This document shows, piece by piece, positions 21,535-35,212 of a DNA stretch of 64,000 nt; the stretch's first letter is position 1; each line of letters starts with the position of its first letter. The translations under genes and the position numbers were made by a program. Source of the DNA: Sindora glabra (taxonomy: Eukaryota > Streptophyta > Magnoliopsida > Fabales > Fabaceae); contig CM035236.1 in the NCBI GenBank assembly GCA_020226215.1, forward strand, positions 50,033,057 to 50,097,056, given 5' to 3'. The notes under the pieces were generated by a model. The model ran no database searches and had not been told where the DNA came from. It saw only the letters and a program-made list of their open reading frames with translations.

Positions 21535-24500
21535 TGACATGACCTGATTCTCGAATACTATGATCAATGTAAAGACACCTAATTAGTATTAATACACTAA
21601 CTAAATGATCTTACAAGCTTTTAAGATACTTCTAACTCATTAACTTTCCTAACTCTACTAAGAGTATAAATAAGCACTTATAGAAAATAATAGTATTTAT
21701 ATATGCATATGGAAGTTTAAAATATAATTTACATATATAAAAAATATTTATATAAGAGTGCAAATTTTTTGAAAATATAAATTTGTACATAAGTACTATT
21801 AGAAAGTAGAACCCTTAACTAGGACTAGTAAATTTCCATTCACTATCTTCCTTATGATCTAATTTCATGGATAATGAAGGAGAAGTTGGCATATTGATTG
21901 AGATAGAATTATTAGCTATGCCTTCCAATGAATGGATTCATCGAATGTGATTGATTAGGAAAGGGTTAAGCTTAGAATTTATCTTTTTAAGCTTTATAGT
22001 ATAATCTACTCCAAGGCCCACTGTAGATATTTGAAATTTATAGTAAAATATTATTTTGAAGGTTCCCTATGATGAAAGGAAGGTTCTTGTATAGGTGCCA
22101 ATCATTATTATGGAATCCATGTTTTGTATTTGTAAATAAAATACAATAAAAAAGAGTATGCATATTGAAATATTCAGTGAATGACTACTGTTCTATTTTT
22201 TCTAAAAAGTTTTTGCCATAAAAGATCATATATATAATAGTGCATAATAATTGAGTAAGCTCCTATATACTTATTATAGCTCTAATGTATAATATTTATA
22301 AAGTTTGTTAAAGGGAATGAGTATAATTGGTATACAAGTTTTATCTTATATCTTTGATCCAACCTTATCCTCTTCTACGCTTGGCATAAAGCCACCAAAC
22401 TTACCCTTCTAACCTTTACCATAACTCTTCTTATTTGTAAAGAATGCATATATCCCTCCACAAATCATATTCATGATGAGTAATGATAAGATGCCATAAG
22501 CATAAATTATTCATTTCATTAGGTATGGTAAAAATACCAACTATGTCATAAGAGTTTTGGTAACATTATTTGATATTTTTATGTATTCAACTTTCATTAT
22601 CACATATTATTATGTCCAAAGTTGATATACAACCTTTCCATCCATAGTGGTGAAAACACTTAGCTTTCTCAAATGACTATCTATTATAGCTTAAACATTA
22701 TCAACTGTATCATAAACTTTAATTCTTTGTAACATTTTTCAATAAGAAATATCAAATATTTAGTTTGTTGGGTAATATAAATACTCCCATGGTTTAATGC
22801 CTTTAAGAGTCCCAAATTAATTTAAATTTTTACCAAAATTTTATCTAATGCTTCTAATATAATATTATTTATCAAACATCAATTATTTTATAAATTTCTC
22901 ATTCATGGGTACTATTCGCATAGTATCAAATAAATAAATTTCAAAATAGGGTAACACATGAGTAGTTGCAATGAAAGCCCCTTTTCAACATTCAAATCAC
23001 TTCCAAATATCACTAGATTTTTATACAATATTCCTAACATGTTGAATAACAGAAAAATTCAATTATTTCATAAAAATATTATATTGGTACTATATATATA
23101 GAACTAAATGCATTAGGTTGCCAAATTTAGGCAAATTAGAAGCTGTTGTAATAAATGAGCCTTCTTGGTATCCAAATCAATTTCAATTGCCACCAAATTT
23201 TTATATAAGCTTACTAACATGTTAACAGCAAAAATAATCAATTACTTTAAATTTTCTTAATCAAATCATTACACAAAAACACCAAACTTTAGAACACAAA
23301 ACTTATAATTCTATTTTGAACTATTATAACTAAGGTCCATAAAAATTTACTTTTCATATCTCTAATTTTTTTTTAAATTCTCAAATCTTTTCACACCTAT
23401 CTTACACTATTTATAACATTAAAATATCAAAAATTAAAATTTTAACAATTCCTAACCCTTGATTCCGAAAAGTACTAGAAAACATGTTATTATCCTCCCT
23501 TGAAAGTTTTATTTCTAAACCCAACAAAACCCTATTATCATCTTTTAAGGAAGCTTAGTGGATCCTTTCCTATCAATCTTGGGACTAAAATACTAATATC
23601 ATATCATCATATTAATATTTAAATAATGTCAAAACTAAAACATATAGTACAATAAATTAACTTAACATCTATGATAGCATACATCATCATATTCTTTACT
23701 TTTTATGAGAAAACTCAAAGGAATAAGGGATAGTTATCACTTACCTCAAATTTTTGATTCTATAACCTTTCAAAATACCTCTTGGAGTAGCAACTTCAAT
23801 AAAATAAATTAAGTTTTAGGAACCTTGAAGAGAAATTTTTCATAAAAACTAGAAAGAGATGAAGGGAAACTTAGGTTACCTTGCAAGAAACTTAATGAAA
23901 TCACTTGGAAAATCTCTTAAAAATTATTGGAAGCTTGAAAACCTTTTGATTGTCATCATTTTGGGGTGAATAGAAAGGAAAAATATTTTTTTTATTAAAA
24001 CGACCCCAAATGCCCTAAATAGAACCCTAATCTAAAGCTTCCTTCATAAGCTACTACTTTTTATATTTTTTTTTTTTGTAAAAAGTTAGTGACAAATTGG
24101 CATGTGATGCATAATATTTTAGGGCTAGAAATAAAAAATTAATCTTTTCATAACCACTTAAATTTGGTTAATATAATATCTAGAAGCAAACATTAACAAA
24201 TGCCTTTAATTTTTTACTTATTCACCTAATTATCATTGACTTCCTCCATAAGCTTTGGCTTGCCTTTTTTTTTTTACCTTTAAGGTAAAAAATGGGCTTA
24301 AAAATTTAAGCAAAATTAGCCCAAATGAATCAAGTTGATTTATTTTAATTTTAGGCCCAATCTTTATGTTTTTATCCTTCCTGATCCTTAATTTCCTATT
24401 GGACCTTTATATAATTTTTCTAAATTTAGTGTTAGATTTTTAATTAGATTTTGACCCATATTACTTCTTAATATATTTTGTACAAAAAATCTAATTAGAC

Positions 24501-24624
24501 ATATATGCAAACTATCTTTATAATTCACCTAAATTTTACTTAATTACCTTACTGATTTTTTGTTTAGGGTGTTCTCCAATCAAAGTTTCTTCTTAAACTT
24601 TCTTGCTTTATTTAGGGTATTATA
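21535..24624 (+). mobile_element. Solo LTR, TGTTATGACC family (copy A)
   Basis: Starts TGACATGACCTGATTCTCG and ends GGGTATTATA, with GCAAA before (21530-21534) and ACAAA after (24625-24629), a 4/5 duplication. Colinear with 27640-30550 and with the reverse complements of 42841-45863 and about 24840-27171 (for example GTAAAGACACCTAATTAGTA near the start; CCACCAAATTTTTATATAAGC near 23195). No internal region follows. Confidence 0.65.
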
Positions 24625-24839
24625 ACAAATGAAAATTTGAGTACTACAATAATTGCAATGAAAAGGTTTATCATAGTAAAAGAAAAATTATCTTTTAGTT
24701 TGTCAAGGATATCATTCTATCTAAGTATATATAATTTATTATTGTTGTACAAGAGTATTCAATTTTCTAACACAATTGAAGGGGTTTTTCAACTTGAAAT
24801 CTAGCATGATAACTTAAGGTTTTCTTAATCCTTCTTTAA

Positions 24840-25858
24840 GATTTTATAGATATTTCTTCTTTAAATTATTAAAATTTAATTTATTTCATTAGAGCTATTG
24901 TTATGCTATTCCAATGGGTTTTTACAAGGTTAGGATTCAAGAGGTTGAGGTGAGTGGCAATCAGCCCTTATTCTATTGACTTTTCACAAATTAGATGAAA
25001 AAAATTGATGAAATTGTCATTGTAAATGCAAATGGTTAGATCTGAAGCTGCATATACATTATTATGATCATATTATGTTAGTATTATATTGTTGAAATCA
25101 GTTGGAGATGATTTATGAAGTTTTTCTTCAAGAAATGATTATAGGAGAATTCTAGGATTAAAATAGTGAGAGAATGGTTCCATTTCTAGTTGTAAGTATG
25201 AATTAAAAATTATTAAAATTTAAATACTTAGTACTTTAAGGTCTTATTTAGTGTTGGAATGATTGTATGAGAAATTGAGAATTTTTAAAAAAATTTAGAT
25301 GTAAGAAAGTTAAGTTATATGTGAAATACTAAAATTGCTCATTTCATAACCCTGCTCAGTTGGTCTTAGATTTAGAATTTTTTGAGCCATTAAATGATTG
25401 AGAAAAAAATATGAAACCTCATAGGTATGTTATGTTGTTCAGCTTGTGTCAAAATTTAGTGGCATTTGAAGTTGATTTGAGTGCTTAAATAATCGTTTTG
25501 GTTTTTCAACTCCAATGTTGTTCAAATTTAGTCGTTATAAGTTCATGCATTAGATGCATAGGTAAAACCACAAAATTAATTGTACAATAATTTATTCTTT
25601 ATTCAACATGTTAATAATGTCATAGCAAAGTTTGGAAGCAATTGATTTTCATTTAAATGGTGAAATGTGGCTCGAATTATAGGTGTGCATATGCTATCTT
25701 GTTTTTTAAACTCCCACTTTGATTCTAGATAAATAGTACCTATAGGAATAAATATTACAAAATAATTAATTTTTCATGTATAATATGATATTAGGATTTT
25801 TAGGACAAATTTTGGTAAATTTTTGAATTAATTGAAGGCTACTAAAGGCATTAAACCA

Positions 25859-25933
<75 letters not shown>

Positions 25934-27171
25934 CACAAGCAAGTAGAATTACGATTGTGAAGATATTAGAATGAATTTGCTTATATAGGATGGATGATGA
26001 AATTAGAATTATGTTGTTAGTTATTTATGTGAATTATATATTGTCATTAATATGAATGAGAAAGTTATGTGTATTACCCTTAAATACCATAGTATATGGT
26101 TAAAGAAGTTGAATACATGAGAATAGGAAACTTTGTTAGAAGGTTGATTATAACTTATTCTTAAATATATTGTAAAAAATTGATAAAATATAAATATGTA
26201 TAAATGTAGCTAGGTTTTATGGTAAAGTTGGTATTTTGACCATATATTATGAATTTAAAATGAGTAATTGATGCTACGGCCGACATTTCATTATTACTCA
26301 CTTTATACAATAATTTTCAGAAGAGGACATTTACATCTTTCACAAAAAAGGAAAGTAGTGAGGGTTGGAAGGATAAGGTTAGAGGCTTAATGCCTAAGGT
26401 GGTGAGGGATAAGACTAGGCTAAGATATAAGGAGAAATCGATGCACAAATTGTTGCCATTTGTTAGAAAGAACTTTATGATTATTATATAGAAAGTGTTA
26501 TACTATAGTATAGTTAAATTAAATTAATACCTATTTCATATTTACATTATATGTTATTTATTGTTATGTTTTTCATTTATTAAGGTGAGAACTCCTTAGA
26601 AAAGGAAACCTATACTCACTAAGTATATTAATACTCATACACTCTGTTATTAAATTTTTACTTATAGATTCTAAGGATGGTCTACCCTAGCATAATTAAT
26701 ATCTATACCAGGATGGTCCTAACACAATAAGGTACTTTCCTTATTATATTTTAGTATAGGTGTCACATGTTTGCATAGAGACCTTTAATTGAATAGTTTT
26801 TGGACCTTAAAAGGATAAATTTTGAGCCAAATCCATATATGATAAATCTTACTTTGCCAAACTATCCTTAAGAGGGTGCAACAAGTAGTTCTACTTCAAT
26901 AAATATGCCTCCTCATTCCCCTTTCATGAAATTGGATTTAGAGGAAGATTTTGATTGGCTATGTCTAGTATAACTCTTTTCACATATGTAAATTATATTT
27001 TAAATTTCATACATTTGTGCAATAAATTTTAGTTTCCATAAATCTTTATTATTACCAGTGTTTAAGCTAAGTATTAGAGAGTTAAAAGTCTTGTATAGGC
27101 ATTTAATAGTAGATTAATACTAGGCAGATGTCTTTATGCTAGTTATGACACCTAAAAATTAGGTCATAACA
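24840..27171 (-). mobile_element. LTR of TGTTATGACC family, inverted, 3'-truncated (copy D)
   Basis: On the minus strand it begins TGTTATGACCTAATTTTTAG at 27171, almost the family consensus start, followed by CATAAAGACATCTGCCTAG. It stays colinear with copy C (42841-45863), for example AAGGTGGTGAGGGATAAG here and AAGGTGGGGGAGATAAGG there. The far end fades out near 24840 and I could not place its terminus or target duplication. It contains a (TA)n(CA)n array at 25861-25936. Confidence 0.55.
25861..25936. repeat. (AT)n with short (AC)n microsatellite
   Basis: About 31 AT units, a short AGAC break, then six AC units. Confidence 0.95.
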
Positions 27172-27639
27172 TTTTATAATTTTGTTAATATAAAAAATTC
27201 ATGAAAAGTTATTTATATATATAAATATATATTGTATATTTTTATTACAACAATACAAACATCCACTACTACAAAATGGCTAATAAATGTCAAGTGTTTA
27301 GAGAATTAAACATCGGTTTACAATATATAATTAATCAGGTGTCACTATAAATAATATTCCACATTGGTTTAGAAACATTCATAGAATATTAAAACAACAT
27401 CAATTTTTTTATATAATACTTGACATTTTATCTTGTGGTAAAGATATATGAAGGAACATTTAATGTCAATTTTTTATAAATAATTTACATCTAATTTTAA
27501 TATACCACTTTAGTTTATATCAATAACTGATATGATATATTATGCCCCTACTTAATCTACCCCACTCACCCCTACCCCTATTTCCTTTTCTCGAATCCTT
27601 CCCATTTCCTCTATATTCAACCTTCTAGAACACCTATCA

Positions 27640-30550
27640 TGACATGTTTTATAGCTATCGTGACTAGTGTAAAGATATCTAATTAGTACTAACATATCAA
27701 ATAGATTTCATTACAAGCCTCTACAACAAAATGATATCTTTATTAGATTAATATTATTAGAAGACACAAATATTAAGACTCGGAGTACAAAACTATATAC
27801 ATTAAAATTTCTAAAGTTACTTATACAGAAATATAATTTACATAATATATATGATAATGTAGACTCTTAGTTGAATTCATCAAGGTTCCATTCCTTTGGA
27901 TTTAATTCTATAGAAGAAGAAAAACATTAGTACTAGTAGAATTTTTAGATAGGGGAACTTGATACAAAGGATATATTATAATAGGATTAGATATTAAGTA
28001 TATTCTTTTAAGTACTACTTCATAGTCTACTCTTATATTTATTGCGGTAGACTATATTTTATATTGCAAAAGTATCTTATGGGTGCCATAGGGAAACTGG
28101 AAGGTTCCTACATAAGTATTAATTTGTAGTCTTGATTGCATGATTCGTACTTGTAATTAATTCAATGCAACAAAAAAATGAGTATAAAATATACTTAGTG
28201 AATGGTTGCTTATCGATCTGTACGTTGCAATGTTCTAAAATTAGTTTATTACTAGTTTCCTCAAAATAATGCAGTATATTAAAGCAAACTGGGTTATATC
28301 CTTAGTGATCTCTTAAATTATATTCTCTGAATTGATTCACTAACAAAGTTTACACAATTGTTTGATTTATTATGCACTAGAAATAGAAGAAACAAATGCA
28401 AAATAGGTGTAACAAAATGCAATATGAATGCAGACAGTAATGCAGAATGCATTATGAATGCAATATGTAGAATTATATAAAACACAAAATTAAGGGTTTT
28501 TATGAATTGAAATTAAATTGAATATATTCAATAAAGTAAAATGCAAAATAAATACTATGGAAGAAAACCAATGCAATGAAATAGTCAATTCAAGGAATTG
28601 AGAGCTCTAGTTATGATTAATCATGGATTAACTGAGATTTGACTTGTTTAATTAATATTTCAACCTTGAATTAATCAAAACCTTTACAATAATTCATAAA
28701 TTCTATACTAGATAACCAGTAAGGATTTGATTAATTAATATTAACTAAATTAAATAACCATTATAATCCCTAAATTAGATTAAAATTGATTTAAAGATAG
28801 AATTCAATTAAATTAAGAAATTAAATTAGAAACCCTCAAAATTAATCACTTAATCTTCTAACCTTATGTGTCAAATCATGATTTACCAATCATAATTCAA
28901 TATCAAAATATCAAAAGTTCAAAAATCACAAGGATGAATATCAATTATACTAAATCAACATCCAACACATGTAACTTTAAAAAATCAGCATAAGGCTTCC
29001 AAAACATTACAACATAGGAATACTTGCAATTTAAGCCACTTTTCATTATTCAAATGAAAACTAATTGCTTTCAAATTTTTCCATGATATTATTAATATGT
29101 TGCAAATTACTTAATTATTGTATAATAAATTTTATGGCTTTGCCAACGTACTAGAGGCATATACCTGAAGCTACCAATTTTAGATAGTATTGGAGCTGTA
29201 AAAACGAAATTATCATTTGGGCATCTAAATTTTACCACTAAATTTTGAGACAAGCTTATAACATCTTAGATATCATATTTGAAAATTTTAACAATTTTTT
29301 TCAATCATTTGATGTTTTAAAATTTTTCAAATTAGAGACCCATCAGAATAGGGTTCTGAAAATTGAGAATTTTGATTGTTTCACTTATAAATTAATTTTT
29401 CATAATTTAAATTTTTTTAAAAATTCCTAATTTCTTTTACAATAATTATAACACTAATTATAACCTTAAGCCAAGGATTAAAATTTTAAAAATTTCTAAC
29501 TCTTAATTACATTGAATGACCGAAATCCTAATTTAGCTTCACTTGGAAAATTTATTTCCATTTTAAATAATTTCATTCTCATCTTCGCCAAATAAATTTT
29601 ATGAATTCTTTTTCTAACATTCCTTATATTAATATTCCAAGATCATGCCATCATATTAACATTTGAAGGGTTTCAAAAGTAGAACCGCACACCATCATAG
29701 TACAAATGATATATGAGGAAACATATTTTAACAACATCACTATCTTTTATAAGATAACATTAAGGAAGAGTTACCGCTAACCTCTTGATAATTGATGAAG
29801 GCTCGAATCCTTTTTTAATTCTCCTCTCCTTCTCATGATTTTAGCTAGCCAAAGGGGTCAAATTTTGCTTTAAAATGGCCTAATCCCATATATATATATA
29901 TATATAACCATAAACCCTAATTTTAAGAAAAATCTCCAATTTTTTTATTATTATGTATTGGTTGTTAAAAAAAATATTGGACAAATAGCTAAAAAATTTA
30001 AGAATTCAAATGGCCTTAATTTCTCAACAAATTATTATCCTAAAATTAGTAAAAATAAGCTATTTTGAAAGTAAAAAGAGTTTATTACAAAAAAGCCTAA
30101 TTTTCCATTTCTTGCATTTACACCCCTAGGATTTTTTAAACATTTTTGGGCCTTGAATTGGGCTTTCATTTCTAAATTTTTGTACACATTTTATGTCTAG
30201 AAAAATTGATTTAAGTTAGCACATAAATTTTTAAATTAAATAGTTTAATTTTTGGCTTGATTTCTTACTTTTTAGTTTACCTGAGTTTTAGGATTCTAGT
30301 AAATTCCTACAAGAATTTTCCTTACTTATTATTAGGTTTTTAATTGAATTTTGATCTATTTTAATGACTAATAAAATTGTCATAAAGATTCTAATTGGGC
30401 TTAAAACCAAATTACCTTTATAATTTTTTTGAATTTTACTCGATTTCCCTATTAGGTTTTCTAATTTAGATGTTTTCTAATAAAATTCCTATTTGAAAAT
30501 TTTACTTCACTTAAGGTATTTTCTAAAGAAAATTCCAATAGGTTATTACA
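27640..30550 (+). mobile_element. Solo LTR, TGTTATGACC family (copy B), nested in CACTA
   Basis: Starts TGACATGTTTTATAGC, then CGTGACTAGTGTAAAGATAT, and ends GGTTATTACA. It is colinear with copy A and inversely with copy C: GGTTCCATTCCTTTGGAT at 27880 has its complement near 45500. The flanks TATCA (before) and CATCA (one base after the end) are only an approximate duplication. Between about 28225 and 28985 it carries an inverted fragment of the LTR seen at 7625-9193, so its own length is nearer 2.2 kb. Confidence 0.65.
28225..28985 (-). mobile_element. Inverted fragment of the 7625-9193 LTR, nested in copy B
   Basis: Reverse-complement blocks shared with 8480-9160: GTCAATTCAAGGAATTGA against CTTGAATTCCTTGAATTGGC, AGATTTGAC/ATTAATCA segments, and AGAGAATATAATTTAAGAGATC against AGAGAATTATTGAAAAGGATC. 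Copies A and C lack this block at the matching place, so it is an insertion into copy B. Confidence 0.5.
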
Positions 30551-31649
30551 ACATCATACCCCTAAAATAAAAGAAAATATCCTAAATAAAATTAAAAAAT
30601 CCCAATGATAATAATAATAAATTTTCTAACGAGAGTTTAAAAACTAAGAGGTTATACCAATTACTCCAATCATTGATGGCTATTGCACTAAATTCTATCT
30701 TAATATTCATTGCTCAATATGTGGGGTTAGTACTCTTTAGAAAAGCATAATTAAATCCATTCCCTACAAATGTAATGAACATTCATTAAATTTTAAGAAA
30801 ATGATGGTACATATGTCATAAAAATAAATAATAGATAATAAGATTGAAATTTGAAAATATCAAATGAAATCAAATTTCTAGGCCTATACAAACCTATAAA
30901 AACTACATCATAATGAAAGGCAATAAGTCATGGCAAATTATGAAACCAAAAATTAAATTGTAAGAAGAAAAACAAAAATTAGACAAATCCTTACATTTAA
31001 ATCCTTCATTTTTTAGCAATGAGCTAACAATGATTCGTTCTAGTAAAAAAATTTAGTCAAGAAAAAATAAAAAATATCATTAAGTTAGAAAGAGAGCATA
31101 CTTTTTATAAAGAGAATCAATTTAAGCCCAAGATGAAATTTGGAAATGGTGTCATTGTTCTACTTCTTTTATTTTTAACTTATGTTAATGTCCTATGTTT
31201 TGATGTTAGTCATTTAAAAATAACCAACATTTAAAGATCAACAATGTTGCCCCACTAACAAATAATAAACGTTAATTATCTTACAAAAAATTGACATTGT
31301 AAAGTAAAAGACATTAGGTACGAATCACTTCGCCAATAATATGTTATTGGACATCACTTCACCTAGTTGAAGACCTCTTTATGGCCAACACCATGTTTGG
31401 TAGCCCGAATACAACTAAGATGCTCTTCAATCCCTAAAGTTATGGGCAAGAAGTCATGCTTTCTAACTAGCTAAAACTAACCTCAGAAGGCCTGTTGCAT
31501 GAGATCATCCTATAGCAATTAATATAGATAATTAGAAGATTAGAAACAACTCAATTAAAATGGAAAGTTCAAAATTAACATATTTTAGCACAAATATTAA
31601 TACTTACAACCTTCTCCATAATGGCTTTATTCTCTAAGCTCATGTATTG

Positions 31650-32120
31650 TTTTTGTTGTTTACTCTCCTTTGCTTCCATAACTATGTGCAAGAAATAGAA
31701 GATGTTTTACTAGCATTCTCACCCTTCTTAGCTTTGGCATAACTCTCGATCAATAAGTCCTTCTCCGACTTCTTGTAACCTTCCTAGTAAAGTCTATATG
31801 GATATGTATTCTCCTTTTGTTTCTCCCAATTGGCCTTACTTAAAGCCTATTGACCAAATGACATAATATTTCACAAGTATAAATGATATATAAATAAGAC
31901 ATGAAATGAATAAATGGTAAAAAGTTAAAATTTTATCTTGAAATGCTCATCCATGCATTGTTTCTAGAACTTCTTCCAAAATTCCTAATTGAGTTAGTTC
32001 CATTACTACTTTGGATTAGTTTTTGTCAAAATCTTAAGATTAATATATTCCTACCTCAAAGGTTACTACATATTACAATACTTTGCTATGTATAAACATG
32101 TCACTTGGAACATTAAAGGA
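31650..32120 (-). pseudogene. CACTA-associated (Ptta/En/Spm-like) protein relic
   Basis: The minus strand gives, in order with stops between: FNVPSDMFIHSKVL (about 32120-32070), a W-x-F segment with CMDEHFK (about 31950), ALSKANWEKQKENTYPYRLY (about 31845-31786), then EGYKKSEKDLLIESYAKAKK. The pattern N-x-x-K-Q-x-x-x-YP-x-RL-x-x-GY-x-x-x-E---L resembles the conserved C-terminal part of plant Ptta/En/Spm family proteins carried by CACTA elements. Position and strand fit the termini at 27264 and 33743. At least three stops show it is inactive. Recognition is from memory of the motif. Confidence 0.5.
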
Positions 32121-33746
32121 TTTTTACAAGAGAAAAACACATATGAAAGATCAAATTATATATAAGTATATTACAAATATAGTTTTTTTAGATACATAGC
32201 ACAAATCTATCTAAATCAAGTGTACATAACAAGATCTCTATCCAAGTATTATTGTTTAATCCCTTGGGTACTTGCCTCCAATGAGGAATAGTTATTGATA
32301 CTTTGGACTGTACAGTCACTTCAACATAACTAACAAATTTATCACCATTTTCTCCATTATTTTACTATTTCTCATTGAACTTAATAGGTAATCTACCTAC
32401 CTTTCTTCCATGAAATGATAATACCCTTCAAGTTAATGCCTTTCAAGGTAGTAGGACCTTTTACGTTTCTCTTGGTAAGGATAATTGCTTTCAAAAGGGA
32501 TCCATATTCTAGATTTATAAAAAAAAAAGATTAATTTCAATCATGTATACATAAAATAATTTTAGTTAACATTATTGAATGATAAAAAAAGTATCAGATA
32601 TTATATCAATCTTTATAACAAATGTAATACTAAATTGAATGGCAAGACATATAACTTGCATAATAAACAACCAAATTAAGGCTACATTAGTCATTATAGA
32701 CTCTTCCATTAATTTACATAGTTATGGAGTAAATTAGAATTATTGAAATATATAATAAATCCAACACCCTAAAAAGTCACAGTCACATATGATGGTAAAG
32801 GTAGCAAGTAAAAATTGTAAGGATATTGCCATTGAATAGAACATATCATAACCATATATCATTAATACAACTAAATCTTAAAAGCATTACAAACACAACA
32901 TATAGTATAATTCTAAACTAAACTTAATGATGAAAGAGGCTTTTATAATACCACTATCTTGATATATAGACATCAAAACTGGACAAACCTAAAATTAATA
33001 ATATGAAAATGAGAAAGGAAAATGTACCTAAAAAATTTGTTAATGACTAGAAGATGATGAAGCAAACTCTAAGTATAAAAGAGACACAATAATAGTTTAA
33101 GACTCATTAGAGAACTTTTAATGATGGAAGTGGAGCCAAAGAAGTGAGTTTTGCAAAGTAAAAGTGATTTGAAATAGAGGAGCAAATGTAAGTTATGCAA
33201 ACAAAGCAATTATATGTTAGTTTCTTACTGGAAAATTCATGTCTTTAGTAAATGATGTCAAATTGACAGAAAGCATATGTATAAAGTTATGATGGTGTTT
33301 ACAAAAATACTAATAAGTAATTGATTTCCACATCAATTTTTTTGAAAACTAACATTATAAGTTTGTTTCCATTTTTAAACATAACAATTTACATTCAGTC
33401 ATGACATTCATTATAATTCTAACCAATATCATAATATCTATTTTATTTTCAAATATTTTGACCTTGATAAAAAGATATTGAGTTTTTATTTAACCATTGT
33501 CTTAAGTTCACATGAAAATTTAACAATGCCACCATGTAACCATAGACATTAATTTTTAAATTAAACATCGTCACATGTTCCCCTAGAAATTGCTATGTGT
33601 TCAAGTAAATATAAACATTGGTTATTTTAAAAATCATCATCTTATTTGTTTTGATAATTTAAAAAATGTCACCATATTAATGTACTCAATTTTTCTTAAG
33701 ACTAACATCTATCAACGTCATACAATTATAATCTGTAGTAGTGGTC

Positions 33747-34366
33747 AACACATTAAATATGAATGTACAAAAATATGATAAAGAAGACATTGATATAAAA
33801 TAACTTATCCTATAATTTTATTCATTCTATATATCATTCCATAAACAAATGCAAATTTATAACTAGATTGCATAAAGAAAAAAAAAGGATTGTTGTTTTC
33901 CATTTTTATTACTAACCTTGATGATAATTATCATAGCCATTTTCCAAAAACTACTCTTTGACATCTATTACATTTACATATTAGTAAATTATGGATATAA
34001 GCAATACATTTGCTCTTATTAATAATGCTAACATATTTAGATAACACTAGATAAAATAGAAAAAATCAAATTTTATAATGTCTCTAAAAGTGTTAGTTTA
34101 AATGGAAAGAGAGCTATCTTCCACATCCTTAAAAAGACTAGAGTTTGATAATAAAGGCTAAGGCATCACAATAGTGGTCTAATTTAATGATTTCTTATTG
34201 CAAAAATTTTAGCTCAAATAAAGGGGGTGTTTACTTTTACAATTACATTAGAATTCAATGTTAATCATATGGCACAAGTAAGACCTTGATCTTTGCATTG
34301 ATTATTGGTGTAGAAAAAAGAATTGGATACTGGAATAAATGGATGATGATAAAAAAATAAGGCCAA
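33747..34366. other. Spacer between CACTA and next solo LTR, nothing recognised
   Basis: AT-rich, no exon, terminus or RNA gene seen. Confidence 0.45.
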
Positions 34367-34371
34367 TAATT
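34367..34371. repeat. Target-site duplication TAATT (left)
   Basis: Exact match to 37323-37327 on the other side of the LTR. Confidence 0.8.
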
Positions 34372-35087
34372 TGTCATGACTTATTCCTTATTGGCATAGA
34401 AAGTTATTATAAGTAACAACCTATCAGCCCTTGTTATAACATGTCTAATGCAATATATCATATATAAGCATGTCATGCTTTCAAAAAGTGTGTGGTTTTT
34501 AAAATTCAAATGCAAATGTATTGATAATTCATTATGCAAGATTATTCCAACTATCCTAACACTTACCTTAGTGCCAAAGTTCTCAGGTGGTTCCACTTTC
34601 ATCCTATCTAATGGTAGCTAGATAGCTTAAAGGGAGATACCCAAGAAAGACAAACAAGGAAACAAAAAGAGTAAGTTTCCTCAAAACCTAAAATATAAGC
34701 ATCAGTTATCAAGGAATTAATAAATTTATGTATAAGTACTAGAGTACAGAGAGTTAGAGTTAGATTCTAAAAGAAAACTTTAGTTTCATATCTGAGATAA
34801 ATGATCATATTCTCATGCTTTTACCAAGGAAGGGAAGGGATTCTACAACTATTTAACTTGTCTATCAAAAGATATAACACATGCACACATATTCTTAGAA
34901 CTTATCTAAAATCTCCCAAAGTAATTACTATATCATAGGAGCACAGAAAGGTCAATCTTATTCTCATCAAGACTCATTAGCTTTTACACTCAAAATTACA
35001 AGTAGTTTCCTATTCATAACATAAATTCTATTAATAGAAATACATTCTTTAACATCATCCACACTCATTTGTATTATCATTCATTCA

Positions 35088-35113
35088 TACATACATACAT
35101 ACATACATACATA
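35088..35113. repeat. (ATAC)n microsatellite
   Basis: Six to seven ATAC units inside solo LTR copy E. Confidence 0.9.
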
Positions 35114-35212
35114 AATAATATCCATTCTTATCCTTTAAGGATTAGCCTTATACCTTTTATAAACTATTATCGAATCAAATGTTTATATATTACATTATCC
35201 GTTTATCATCAT

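Larger units (their letters stand above)
27264..33743 (-). mobile_element. CACTA (En/Spm) transposon, both termini, 6.5 kb with nested LTR
   Basis: The left end is CACTACTACAAAATGGC and the right end is GTAGTAGTG preceded by AATCT, i.e. CACTACTACAGATT on the other strand. Three-base flanks ATC (27261-27263) and GTC (33744-33746) are a 2/3 match to the 3-bp duplication of CACTA elements. Subterminal zones hold many short AT-rich blocks (ACATCGGTTTA, AACATTGGTTAT, ACATCGTCAC). Transposon coding relics read on the minus strand between about 31650 and 32120. A solo LTR of 2.9 kb (27640-30550) interrupts the left part. Confidence 0.7.

Noticed and set aside
21535..30550. Copies A and B as the two LTRs of one complete retrotransposon
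   Set aside because: They have different flanking pentamers, CACTA termini lie immediately outside each, and no primer-binding site or pol occurs between them.
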